Source of the DNA: an uncultured Dorea sp. | Lineage (GTDB): Bacteria > Bacillota > Clostridia > Lachnospirales > Lachnospiraceae | Length of the DNA stretch: 35,260 nucleotides | Direction of reading: 5' to 3' | NCBI GenBank assembly: GCA_910577685.1 | Contig: CAJTOH010000040.1 | Location: 1 to 35,260, forward strand | Shown: positions 8,628 through 17,130 of the stretch, in pieces | Position numbering within the stretch: position 1 is the stretch's first letter | Layout: every line of letters begins with the position of its first letter | Notes under the pieces: model-generated | The model's database searches: none | The model's input: only the letters and a program-made list of their open reading frames with translations | What the model was told of the DNA's origin: nothing | Made by a program: the position numbers and the translations under genes

Positions 8628-10453
8628 TTGCCGACGCCTCCTTCCATATCCTCTTTATACCAACAACTTTGTATGTCGAATAATCCCTTGTATTTTCCGT
8701 TTGCTGCCATCAGCTCTTGATGCGTGCCTTCTTCTGCGATGCTGCCGTTTTCAAGGAGAATGATTCTGTCGCAAAATGATGTGGATGCAAGCCTGTGAGA
8801 AATGAACAGCGAGGATTTGCTTTTCGCCATCATATTAAATTCGGTGTATATCTTACATTTGGCAATCGGATCAAGCGCTGCGGTTGGTTCGTCAAGGATT
8901 AACAACGGAGCGTCTTTGTAAAGTGCGCGGGCAAGCATAAGTTTTTGTGCTTCGCCGCCGGATAGCTCGGTTCCGTTTACATGGACCTTTTTGTTCAGCT
9001 TCGTATGAATACCGTTGGGGAGCGCGTCGATTTTTGTGCCTAAGCCCGCTTGGCGTATACAGGCTTCTGCTTTTTCCAAATCTGTTTCTGCTATGCTTTT
9101 ACCCGAAACCGTCTCGGCAAGAGAAAAGAATGCTGTTCGTATCTCTTGAAAAACGGGGGATACGAGTTTGTAATAGTCTTCCCGCTTAAAATCAGACAAC
9201 GGAACGTTGTTGAAAAGGATTTCGCCGGAGGTAGGCCTGCAAAGACAGCACAGCAGTTTTACAAGTGTGGTTTTGCCTGCGCCGTTGAGTCCGACAAGGG
9301 CAAGTTTTTCACCGCTTTTGATTTTAAGCGACAGATTGTGAAGGGTATCTTGTTCAGCGCCGTCATATCGGAAGCAGACATTTCTGAACTCAATTTCCGG
9401 AACAGTGTTTATATGATCCGAAGCGCTGGCAATTCCGCTTCCGTCATATTCCGGATAGTCTACAAATTCTCTAAAATCGCACAGCTTGAGACTTACCGTA
9501 TTAGCCTTGTTCCAGCAGGATATGATACCTCCCACCCATGAGGCAAAAGAAGATATAGCGGCAAAATAGAGGACAAATTCATCGATGCTGATTTCGCCGT
9601 TGTAGAACATATGGATTAAAAACGCATACGCTCCGCCATCGCGAACAAGAATTACGATTAAATCAGCAATGCGGGAAAGAAAACTCTTTTTTACAGTAGT
9701 TCTGTCCCATTTTGCCCTCTGTTCGGATAAATCACGATAGCACTCACGGAGCCAGACGGCCATGCTGTAGATACGGATATCCTTTGCCGCTGAGAAATCG
9801 TCGGGAAGTTTCCCAACATGACCAAGCTTTTGATTCAAGTCGGTCATCTTGCTTCTATGAGCGTATTCCCATTTGTTATATGCTTTGACAGAGAGAATAT
9901 TAACAATAGGCGCAGCAGTCAATATCGGAACCAGCCAAGGACTTGCAAAAGAAATCACGGAACCGAAAAGTATATAGCCCAAAAGATTCTCAATCATTCC
10001 GAAACCGTTATATACAATATCGGTGAGGGGTTGAACGCCATCCCACATTTCGGTGGCAATACTTGCTCTGCCGGCAAGGTCGCGAACCTCCTTCTGTTCG
10101 TAGGTTTGATAGAACATGGAGAGTTGTTTCCTCGTTACAAGATCGGTCATTTTGTATCGGTAAATTCCGAGCGCAGAATTTCTGATATGACCAAGGGCTT
10201 GAAGCATGATATAGCCAAGCATGGTCAACAGCATAATAAGGCCTATAGATAGCATGGCGTGATTAAGCGTTTGGCCGTTTGTTACCTCTGATACTACAAG
10301 CGACGGCAGGTATATTTCCAGATACCTAAGTCCAATGTTAATCGGTACAAACAAAGCGGTGATAAAGAAAGCCGCCTTACTATATTTTAAGAGCATTTTC
10401 AGTGACCAGGCAAAGTTTGAAAATACGGAATATGCCGGCTTTTTCATTTTCAC
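8624..10453 (-). CDS. ABC exporter, fused membrane and ATPase domains (first of a pair)
   Basis: A 609-residue half-transporter with an N-terminal membrane domain (hydrophobic stretches at about 30-50, 65-90, 150-190 and 270-310) and a C-terminal ATPase. Walker A is GLNGAGKTT (about 388-396), the Q loop is PVFQE, the signature is LSGGEAQ, Walker B is LLILDEPTAALD, and the switch His is in FISHRLAS. Both this protein and its partner keep the catalytic Glu, unlike heterodimeric exporters with one degenerate site. The start is a GTG with AGGAG 5-6 nt upstream; an ATG two codons later would be 11 nt from the SD. It lies 90 nt downstream of the GHKL gene on the same strand. Confidence 0.9.
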   Translation of the reverse strand: MKMKKPAYSVFSNFAWSLKMLLKYSKAAFFITALFVPINIGLRYLEIYLPSLVVSEVTNGQTLNHAMLSIGLIMLLTMLGYIMLQALGHIRNSALGIYRYKMTDLVTRKQLSMFYQTYEQKEVRDLAGRASIATEMWDGVQPLTDIVYNGFGMIENLLGYILFGSVISFASPWLVPILTAAPIVNILSVKAYNKWEYAHRSKMTDLNQKLGHVGKLPDDFSAAKDIRIYSMAVWLRECYRDLSEQRAKWDRTTVKKSFLSRIADLIVILVRDGGAYAFLIHMFYNGEISIDEFVLYFAAISSFASWVGGIISCWNKANTVSLKLCDFREFVDYPEYDGSGIASASDHINTVPEIEFRNVCFRYDGAEQDTLHNLSLKIKSGEKLALVGLNGAGKTTLVKLLCCLCRPTSGEILFNNVPLSDFKREDYYKLVSPVFQEIRTAFFSLAETVSGKSIAETDLEKAEACIRQAGLGTKIDALPNGIHTKLNKKVHVNGTELSGGEAQKLMLARALYKDAPLLILDEPTAALDPIAKCKIYTEFNMMAKSKSSLFISHRLASTSFCDRIILLENGSIAEEGTHQELMAANGKYKGLFDIQSCWYKEDMEGGVGK

Positions 10454-10543
10454 ATCAACTCCTTTCGCTTACAGTATATCCGAAAAAAGAAAAGGAAAAT
10501 AAATCCGTACACCAAATGCTCCTGCCAGTACACGAATTGCAAA

Positions 10544-11194
10544 TCACTCGACGGCGGGCACCAAAAATTCCGAAGTGAAAGCGCCGTTTTCGCTATTGTA
10601 CTTGACCCATCCGCCGTGTTCTTCAAGGATTGCTTCAGCACGGCGCAGACCGAAACCATGAACGCCGTCCTTGTGGGTTGCAAACAAAGAACCTGTCTTT
10701 TTCCTCTTTGCACCTGCCGAATTGAGCGTGGAAAAGTAAAGCATATTGCCTTTCATTGAGATGAAGATGCGGATGAACCGTTCTCCCGTTACCGTACGGC
10801 AGGCTTCAATAGCATTGTCAAGCAGATTTCCGATGATTATACTCAATTCTAAATCAGAAATCGTCAGCGTATCCGGCACATTGGCTTTAACGGCAACGGC
10901 TATATTTTCTGCCTTGGCTTGGGCAATTTTTGCGGACAAAATAGCGTCAAGTGATACATTCCCTGTTTTCAACAGAGTATCTACATTCATTAGTTGATGA
11001 TCAAGCTGTTCTATATAAGCAAGCGCACGATCAACTTCTCCGGCTTCGAGCTGACCTTTCAAGGTTTGCAAATGATGGTGAAAATCGTGCTTGTAGCCTC
11101 TCATTTCAGTGTGGATGCTCCGCACCTCATTTAAGTGTTTTTCCGATTGTTCGGTCTGATATTCAACCAGCTTCAAATATGTTTTCTTTCTCAT
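10544..11194 (-). CDS. GHKL-type histidine kinase lacking a sensor membrane domain
   Basis: A 216-residue protein that covers only the kinase core of the AgrC/LytS-like (HPK10-type) class. An N-terminal helix carries the phospho-acceptor region MRGYKHDFHHHLQTLKG (His around 36). The N box is IIGNLLDNAIEAC (N123, D126, N127), and HGFGL near the C-terminus is the G-box-like element. Relatives usually have five to seven membrane segments in front. Here I see none, and the ATG at 11194 has a GAGGCGG SD, so the short form looks natural rather than truncated. It sits 8 nt behind the LytTR regulator gene and is presumably its partner. Sensing must be cytoplasmic or come through an interaction, possibly with the ABC pair. 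Confidence 0.85.
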   Translation of the reverse strand: MRKKTYLKLVEYQTEQSEKHLNEVRSIHTEMRGYKHDFHHHLQTLKGQLEAGEVDRALAYIEQLDHQLMNVDTLLKTGNVSLDAILSAKIAQAKAENIAVAVKANVPDTLTISDLELSIIIGNLLDNAIEACRTVTGERFIRIFISMKGNMLYFSTLNSAGAKRKKTGSLFATHKDGVHGFGLRRAEAILEEHGGWVKYNSENGAFTSEFLVPAVE

Positions 11195-11202
11195 AGGCCG
11201 CC

Positions 11203-11901
11203 TCAGTTATGTTCGATAAACGCCCGGTTGATATCGTCATACTTTCCCCTTGAAAGAGGAAGTTTGGTGCTGCCGATATTAACGCAGGTACGGGAAATTC
11301 GTGTTATGTGTTTAAGCGAAACCAAATAAGAACGATGAATGTGGTAAAAGTCATCGCTTAACTTGTTTTCAAACACAGAAATATTTTCCTTTATCTTGTA
11401 CTCTTTATCTTTCGTGTGAATTACAATGTAATGCAGAAGTGATTCTACATAGAGGATGTCCGATTCATACAATTTGACGGTCTTGCCCTCGCAGGAGATT
11501 ACCACCGACGGAGGTTCAATCGAAAGCTTTTCGGCGGCTCTGGTCAGCACTTGCATGAGCTTATCCGCAGAAATCGGCTTGATCAGATAGTGGAGAGCAT
11601 CCACCTCATAGCCTTCGCCAATGAATTCAAAATGTGAAGTAATAAAAATAATTTCGGCTCGGCTGCTGTCCTTGCGAATACGCTTTGCAAGCTCAATGCC
11701 GTTTATGTTTTTCATTTCAACATCAAGCAGGAGAATATCATACGCCTTGTCTGCCTCATATTCAAATAGAAACGCTTCGGCGGATGCAAATGCGAGGGTC
11801 TCGCAATTATGTCCTTCATGCGCGCTCCATGATGCCGCAATAGAAGTTATATATTCGATTTGATCCTGCTCATCATCACAGATTGCTATTTTATATTTCA
11901 T
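11203..11901 (-). CDS. LytTR-family response regulator
   Basis: A 232-residue regulator. A CheY-like receiver comes first (IAICDDE acidic pair at the N-terminus, phospho-acceptor D60 in ILLLDVEM, K in LIKPIS). A LytTR DNA-binding domain follows (about 135-232, SDILYVESLLHYIVIHT...HRSYLVSLKHITRI). I favour the ATG at 11901 because GGTGAT lies just upstream and the receiver beta strand starts there; an ATG five codons earlier (11916) is the alternative. It is the first gene of the minus-strand unit with the GHKL kinase and two ABC exporters, which it probably controls. LytTR proteins bind pairs of short direct repeats, and such repeats occur upstream. Confidence 0.9.
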   Translation of the reverse strand: MKYKIAICDDEQDQIEYITSIAASWSAHEGHNCETLAFASAEAFLFEYEADKAYDILLLDVEMKNINGIELAKRIRKDSSRAEIIFITSHFEFIGEGYEVDALHYLIKPISADKLMQVLTRAAEKLSIEPPSVVISCEGKTVKLYESDILYVESLLHYIVIHTKDKEYKIKENISVFENKLSDDFYHIHRSYLVSLKHITRISRTCVNIGSTKLPLSRGKYDDINRAFIEHN

Positions 11902-11949
11902 GGTCATCACCGCCATTCTAGAATCGTTTTTGCTTTACCTTTTTATACT

Positions 11950-11996
11950 ATTATAACATACAAATGCGACAAAAATAACTTCTAAACTTCTAAACT
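11950..11996 (-). promoter_or_regulatory. Promoter and 8-bp tandem repeat upstream of the two-component/ABC unit
   Basis: On the minus strand a consensus -10 TATAAT is at 11955-11950. I see no good -35. Instead, ACTTCTAA (plus-strand reading) occurs twice head to tail at 11978-11993, followed by a partial third copy ACT. The repeats are 22-46 bp upstream of the -10, where an activator of a weak promoter would bind. LytTR regulators use short direct repeats, so this is a candidate autoregulatory site. Confidence 0.45.
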
Positions 11997-12008
11997 GACT
12001 ATGTCTTA

Positions 12009-12037
12009 TTGACAATCCGGACGAAAAGTGATATAAA
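12009..12037 (+). promoter_or_regulatory. Strong sigma-A promoter of the lysine riboswitch transcript
   Basis: TTGACA (12009-12014) and TATAAA (12032-12037) are separated by exactly 17 bp. The expected start is near 12044, 17 nt before the conserved riboswitch core. Confidence 0.8.
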
Positions 12038-12054
12038 TGCACTATGTGAATAAC

Positions 12055-12250
12055 CAACTTGATAGAGGCGCGGTTTTCAAGAGTACCCCGTGACGACGGC
12101 TTGGGAAGCTGTCACGGAGGAAAGGGAATACCGCCGAAGGAGTGTAAGGAATTGCGCAGATGATTCCGCGGGTATCCCGGCCCACATTCCTGGGACGCAG
12201 TCAGAATATGCTGCGGACTGTCACATCAGTGGAGCGCTATCATAGGTATA
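12055..12250 (+). promoter_or_regulatory. Lysine riboswitch (L box) aptamer
   Basis: The conserved L-box signatures appear in order: GATAGAGGCGCG at 12061, TCAAGAGTA, GAGGAAAGGGAA, CCGCCGAAGGAG, CCTGGGAC, the hairpin beginning GCAGTC, GGACTGTCACATC and the closing GTGGAGCGCTATC ending at 12241. GATAG at 12061 and CTATC at 12237-12241 form the P1 core. In the known class, lysine binding stabilises P1 and lets a downstream terminator form. A terminator hairpin is present about 75 nt downstream, followed by an NhaC-family gene, a known L-box target. Confidence 0.93.
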
Positions 12251-12316
12251 AGATTGTGAAGATTGACAGATATAACAATTGGAATATGTCAGATAATAAT
12301 ATCTGGACATTGATTA

Positions 12317-12360
12317 TGCCATGAAAGCGCTCGGAACGGAGCGTTGTTCATGGCATTTTT
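12317..12360 (+). terminator. Riboswitch-controlled intrinsic terminator
   Basis: TGCCATGAA (12317-12325) pairs with TTCATGGCA (12347-12355), and GCGCTC pairs with GAGCGT inside, followed by TTTTT. It lies between the lysine aptamer and the transporter start codon, so high lysine should switch the gene off. The upstream segment 12250-12316 contains small hairpins that may form the alternative antiterminator. Confidence 0.85.
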
Positions 12361-12402
12361 ATATTCATTATTTTTAGAAGGGAAAGAGAGGAAATCTTTA
12401 CA

Positions 12403-14010
12403 ATGAAAGAAAACAAAAGATTATTTATGGGGGGATTCGTATTCCTAAGTATTTTGGTATGCGGCTCCATGACCGTATTCGCCGTAGACGAAGCGGCAGA
12501 GTATGTACCGAAGATGTACGCGTCCTTCTGGTCGCTGATACCGCCGATCGTTGCCATTGCATTGGCTCTGATTACAAAGGAAGTATACAGCTCCCTGTTC
12601 GTCGGAATCCTGATTGGAGGAATCTTCTATTCCGGGTTCACCTTTGAGGCAACGATTACCCATGTCTTTCAGGACGGTATCGTAGGCGTACTATCCGACA
12701 GCTATAACGTAGGAATCCTTGTATTTCTGGTAGTGCTCGGCATTATGGTCTGCCTGATGAACAAGGCGGGAGGTTCCGCCGCATTCGGGCGCTGGGCGAG
12801 CGAACACATTAAGAGCAGGGTGGGCGCACAGCTTGCCACTGTCCTGCTGGGAGTGCTGATTTTCATCGACGATTATTTTAACTGCCTGACCGTTGGAAGC
12901 GTCATGCGCCCGGTAACGGACAAGCACAATATTTCCCGGGCGAAACTGTCATACCTGATTGACGCCACGGCGGCCCCGGTGTGTATTATCGCGCCCATCT
13001 CTTCATGGGCTGCTGCTGTGACCGGTTTCGTGGAAGGGGAAGATGGATTTTCCATCTTTATCCGTGCAATTCCTTATAACTTTTATGCAATCCTGACGAT
13101 TGTGATGATGATCACGATCGTTGTCCTGAATATTGATTACGGCCCGATGAAGCTCCATGAGAACAATGCGCTAAGGGGGGATCTTTTCACGACCCCGGAC
13201 AGGCCCTATGCGAATACGGAGGAGGACGCGCTCGAAAGCAGGGGAACCGTTGTTGATCTGGTGGTTCCGATCGTCGTGCTGATTATCTGCTGTGTAATCG
13301 GGATGATCTATACAGGCGGCTTCTTTGGAGGCGCAGGATTCATCGAGGCATTTTCCAACAGCGACGCCTCCATTGGGCTCATGCTTGGGAGTTTCTTCGC
13401 CCTTGTAATCACGATTGGATTCTATGCGGTAAGAAAGGTGCTTAAGTTTGGCGAATCCATGGCCTGCGTTCCGGACGGGTTCAAGGCGATGGTTCCGGCG
13501 ATCCTGATCCTTACATTTGCGTGGACGCTGAAAGCGATGACGGACAGCCTCGGCGCGGCGGAGTATGTTGCGGGTCTTATGGATACCGCGTCAGACGGGC
13601 TTGTGAATCTGCTTCCGGCGATTATTTTCATTGTCGGATGTTTCCTCGCATTTGCCACCGGAACATCATGGGGAACCTTCGGGATTCTGATCCCGATCGT
13701 AGTAGACGTATTTTCCGGGACCAACGAGACGATGATGATCATGTCCATCTCCGCATGTATGGCGGGAGCCGTCTGCGGCGACCACTGTTCTCCGATCTCG
13801 GATACTACAATCATGGCTTCGGCGGGTGCGCAGAGCAACCATGTCAACCATGTAACGACGCAGCTTCCATACGCGATTACGGTCGCGGCCGTATCTTTCG
13901 TGACGTATGCTGTGGCTGGATTTGCTAAGAACGTGTTTATATGTCTTCCCATCGGAATTGTACTGATGGTCGGAACATTGCTGGTTATAAAAAAGAAGTC
14001 GGCGGAATAA
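12403..14010 (+). CDS. NhaC-family transporter under lysine control (LysW/YvsH-like)
   Basis: A 535-residue polytopic membrane protein of the NhaC antiporter superfamily, with about 11-13 hydrophobic segments. The first (about residues 7-27) resembles a signal-anchor. Polar breaks such as FIDDYFNCLTVGSVMRPV and the late ATGTSWGTFGI...CGDHCSPISDTT are typical of this family. NhaC members were first described as Na+/H+ antiporters. Those preceded by an L box (LysW, Bacillus YvsH) have been predicted to carry lysine, and the riboswitch here supports lysine uptake with sodium or proton coupling. GAGAGGAAA precedes the ATG. It is monocistronic, with a strong terminator just downstream. Lysine as substrate is inference from regulation, not from residues. 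Confidence 0.88.
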   Translation: MKENKRLFMGGFVFLSILVCGSMTVFAVDEAAEYVPKMYASFWSLIPPIVAIALALITKEVYSSLFVGILIGGIFYSGFTFEATITHVFQDGIVGVLSDSYNVGILVFLVVLGIMVCLMNKAGGSAAFGRWASEHIKSRVGAQLATVLLGVLIFIDDYFNCLTVGSVMRPVTDKHNISRAKLSYLIDATAAPVCIIAPISSWAAAVTGFVEGEDGFSIFIRAIPYNFYAILTIVMMITIVVLNIDYGPMKLHENNALRGDLFTTPDRPYANTEEDALESRGTVVDLVVPIVVLIICCVIGMIYTGGFFGGAGFIEAFSNSDASIGLMLGSFFALVITIGFYAVRKVLKFGESMACVPDGFKAMVPAILILTFAWTLKAMTDSLGAAEYVAGLMDTASDGLVNLLPAIIFIVGCFLAFATGTSWGTFGILIPIVVDVFSGTNETMMIMSISACMAGAVCGDHCSPISDTTIMASAGAQSNHVNHVTTQLPYAITVAAVSFVTYAVAGFAKNVFICLPIGIVLMVGTLLVIKKKSAE

Positions 14011-14017
14011 GGTCGGA

Positions 14018-14051
14018 ATCCCTGCGGCAGAATATTGCCGTGGGGATTTTT
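14018..14051 (+). terminator. Intrinsic terminator after the NhaC-family gene
   Basis: ATCCCTGCGGCA (14018-14029) pairs over 12 bp, including two G-U pairs, with TGCCGTGGGGAT (14036-14047), followed by a T run. It begins 7 nt after the stop codon. Confidence 0.85.
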
Positions 14052-14061
14052 CAGTTTTCTC

Positions 14062-14090
14062 TTGTAGAGCAGGGAAAAATTGGATAGAAT
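14062..14090 (+). promoter_or_regulatory. Promoter for the PreP-like peptidase gene
   Basis: TTGTAG (14062-14067) and TAGAAT (14085-14090) are 17 bp apart, just after the preceding terminator and 43 bp before the start codon. Confidence 0.6.
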
Positions 14091-14132
14091 GTATTTAAAA
14101 CCGTAAAAACGAAAGGAGAAGAATCATAAAAG

Positions 14133-17054
14133 ATGAGTATCACAGATTTGAAGGCATATAAACTGCTGAAAGAAGAGGAACTAACAGGAATCCATGCAAA
14201 GGGGTATCTGCTCAGGCATGAGAAGAGCAAAGCCAGGGTTCTTTTGATAGAGACGGACGACAACAATAAGGTGTTCAGTATCGGTTTCCGCACCCCGCCG
14301 GCAGACAGGACGGGAGTTCCTCATATCATGGAACATTCGGTCCTGTGCGGCTCTAAGAATTTTCCGGCGAAGGACCCTTTCGTGGAACTGGTGAAGGGAT
14401 CGCTGAATACGTTTTTGAATGCCATGACCTATCCTGACAAGACCATGTATCCTGTGGCGAGCTGCAATGACAAGGATTTTCAGAACTTGATGCACGTCTA
14501 TATGGACGCTGTTTTCTATCCGAATATCTATGAGCATGAGGAGATCTTCAGACAGGAAGGATGGTGCTATAAACTTGGCTCCGCCGAAGACAAGCTTGAA
14601 TACAACGGCGTCGTATATAACGAGATGAAGGGAGCGTTTTCCTCCCCGGAGGGAGTGCTGGACCGGGTAATTATGAACACGCTGTTCCCGGACACCTCCT
14701 ATGCGAATGAATCCGGAGGAGACCCGGATGCGATTCCGGAACTGACCTATGAGCAGTTCCTTGATTTCCACAGGAAATACTACCATCCGTCTAACAGCTA
14801 TATCTACCTGTACGGAGATATGGATATGGAAGAGAAACTTAAGTGGCTGGATCAGGAATATCTTAAGGATTTCGATGCAAAAGAGGTAGATTCCGGGATA
14901 CGTTTTCAGGAACCCTTTGAGAAGATGCGAAAGAAGACGATTCCCTATTCCATAACGAGCGAGGAGCCGGAGGAAGATAATACCTATCTTTCCTATAATA
15001 AGGTAATCGGCACCAGCCTTGATCCCAAGCTGTATCTTGCGTTCCAGATTCTGGACTATGCGCTTTTGTCAGCTCCGGGCGCGCCGCTGAAAAAAGCCCT
15101 TACGGATGCCGGAATCGGCAAGGATATCATGGGATCTTACGACAACGAGATTTACCAGCCCATCTTTTCGGTGATTTCAAAAAATGCAAATGAGGACCAG
15201 ACGCAGGAATTTGTTGATCTGATCGAGCGGGTGCTTACGGATCTGGCAGAGAATGGCATAGACAGGAAAGCGTTGGAGGCGGGGATTAACTATCATGAGT
15301 TCCGTTACCGGGAAGCGGATTTCGGAGGTCATCCCAAGGGGCTGATGTACGGCCTGCAGATGATGGATAGCTGGCTCTATGACGAAGAGGAGCCGTTTAT
15401 TCATGTGCAGGCGTTAGAGACGTTTGAGTTCCTGAAAAAGCAGTTGGGAACCCGGTACTATGAAGAGCTGATAAGCAGATATATTCTTAACAATCCCCAC
15501 GGAGCCGTGGTAATCGTCAAGCCGGAGAAGGGGCGTACCGCAAGGCTGGACGCGGAGCTTCACGAGAGACTTCAGGAGTATAAGGCGGGGCTTACGCCGG
15601 CGGAGATAGAAGATCTGGTAAAGAAAACAGCGGCTCTTGAGGCTTACCAGTCTGAGCCGGAGAAGGAGGAGGACTTAGAGCGCATACCCGTGCTGAAACG
15701 GGAGGACCTCTCGCGGGAGATCGAGCCGATTGTGAACGAAGAGTTGAATCTGGCGGGCGTTCCGGTGATATTCCATGAGATCGAGACTAACGGAATCGCA
15801 TACCTGAACATTCTGTTCGATATGTCCGGCATCAGGGAGGAATTGCTTCCGTATGTGGGAATACTCCAGTCTGTTCTGGGCATTATTGACACAGAGAATT
15901 ACGATTACGGGGAATTGTTCAACGAAATCAATATGCATACCGGCGGAATCGGCACGTCCTTAGAGCTTTATTCCGATGTGACCAATATTCAGGAGAAAGC
16001 GTTTAAGGCGACGTTTGAGATTAAGGGAAAAGCGCTGTATGGGAAATTGCCGGTAGTATTCTCCATGATGAGCGAGATTCTGACGGCATCGAAGCTTACG
16101 GATACAAAGCGGATCAGGGAGATCCTTGCTATGGCAAAGTCAAGGCTTCTGATGCGGTTCCAGTCCTCCGGCCACAGGACGGCGGTTTTAAGAGCCATGT
16201 CCTATGCGTCTCCATCCTCGAAACTAAAGGATATGACCAGCGGAATCGAATTCTATCAGACGGTCGCACGTATCGAGGAGCATTTCGATGAAGAAAAAGA
16301 CCGGTTGGCAGAGACGCTTCAAAGCCTTGCCGAGCAGCTTTTCCGTCCGGATAATATGATGATCAGCTTTACGGCTTCTAAAGAAGGCCTTACAGGAATT
16401 AAGGAGCAGATTGAAGAGCTGAAGAAGAGCCTGTATCACGGCGCGCCGAAGGAAGAGAACTGCGTGATCCACTGCGAGAAGAAGAATGAAGGTTTTAAGA
16501 CGGCGTCCAAGGTACAGTATGTGGCGAGAACGGGGAACTTTATCGACGGCGGCGCGTCATATACCGGGGCTTTGCAGATTCTTAAGGTGATCTTAAGTTA
16601 TGATTACCTGTGGCAGAACATTCGTGTGAAAGGCGGAGCCTACGGCTGTATGAGTAATTTTAACAGGATCGGCGAGGGATATTTCGTATCCTACCGCGAC
16701 CCGAACCTGAAACGGACGGTAGAAGTCTATGAAGGGGTAGCGGACTATCTGGAGAATTTTACCGTCAGCGAGCGTGACATGACCAAATATATCATCGGGA
16801 CCATGAGCAATATCGACTATCCGATGACCCCGGCAATCAAGGGAGAGCGTTCCATGAACCTCTATATGAATAAGGTGAGCGCCGAAATGATACGAGAAGA
16901 GCGCGGCCAGATCTTAGATGCAAATCAGGAGGATATCCGGGCGCTTGCAAAGGTAGCAAAAGCCGTGCTTGACGCAGGTGAGTTCTGTGTAATCGGAAGC
17001 GAAGAGAAGATAGAAGAGAGCAGAGATCTGTTCCGGACGGTGACGGGGTTCTGA
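14133..17054 (+). CDS. M16C zinc metallopeptidase, PreP-like (insulinase family)
   Basis: A 973-residue cytoplasmic zinc peptidase of the M16C group, related to mitochondrial and plastid presequence protease and to bacterial PreP-like enzymes; it degrades unstructured peptides. The inverted zinc motif HIMEH gives H64, E67 and H68, and the third zinc ligand is likely E164 in YNEMKGAF. The spacing of 96 residues fits PreP. Two M16 halves are visible, with the M16C-associated linker around 450-540, and a C-terminal half containing RVKGGAYGC, the conserved substrate-binding element. The length matches the family (about 970). AAGGAG is unusually far (about 14 nt) from the ATG. It is widespread in Lachnospiraceae as a housekeeping peptidase. 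Confidence 0.92.
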   Translation: MSITDLKAYKLLKEEELTGIHAKGYLLRHEKSKARVLLIETDDNNKVFSIGFRTPPADRTGVPHIMEHSVLCGSKNFPAKDPFVELVKGSLNTFLNAMTYPDKTMYPVASCNDKDFQNLMHVYMDAVFYPNIYEHEEIFRQEGWCYKLGSAEDKLEYNGVVYNEMKGAFSSPEGVLDRVIMNTLFPDTSYANESGGDPDAIPELTYEQFLDFHRKYYHPSNSYIYLYGDMDMEEKLKWLDQEYLKDFDAKEVDSGIRFQEPFEKMRKKTIPYSITSEEPEEDNTYLSYNKVIGTSLDPKLYLAFQILDYALLSAPGAPLKKALTDAGIGKDIMGSYDNEIYQPIFSVISKNANEDQTQEFVDLIERVLTDLAENGIDRKALEAGINYHEFRYREADFGGHPKGLMYGLQMMDSWLYDEEEPFIHVQALETFEFLKKQLGTRYYEELISRYILNNPHGAVVIVKPEKGRTARLDAELHERLQEYKAGLTPAEIEDLVKKTAALEAYQSEPEKEEDLERIPVLKREDLSREIEPIVNEELNLAGVPVIFHEIETNGIAYLNILFDMSGIREELLPYVGILQSVLGIIDTENYDYGELFNEINMHTGGIGTSLELYSDVTNIQEKAFKATFEIKGKALYGKLPVVFSMMSEILTASKLTDTKRIREILAMAKSRLLMRFQSSGHRTAVLRAMSYASPSSKLKDMTSGIEFYQTVARIEEHFDEEKDRLAETLQSLAEQLFRPDNMMISFTASKEGLTGIKEQIEELKKSLYHGAPKEENCVIHCEKKNEGFKTASKVQYVARTGNFIDGGASYTGALQILKVILSYDYLWQNIRVKGGAYGCMSNFNRIGEGYFVSYRDPNLKRTVEVYEGVADYLENFTVSERDMTKYIIGTMSNIDYPMTPAIKGERSMNLYMNKVSAEMIREERGQILDANQEDIRALAKVAKAVLDAGEFCVIGSEEKIEESRDLFRTVTGF

Positions 17055-17063
17055 TTTTCGAAG

Positions 17064-17085
17064 CTTCCGCCCCTTGGGGCGGAAG
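17064..17085 (+). other. Perfect GC-rich hairpin between the peptidase gene and era
   Basis: CTTCCGCCCC and GGGGCGGAAG form a perfect 10-bp stem with a two-base centre, 9 nt after the peptidase stop codon. No T run follows on either strand, so it is not a standard terminator. It may protect the upstream mRNA 3' end or mark processing before era. Confidence 0.5.
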
Positions 17086-17130
17086 TATAGGGAGATAAGC
17101 AGTTTTAAAAAAAGAAAAACAGGAGAACAT

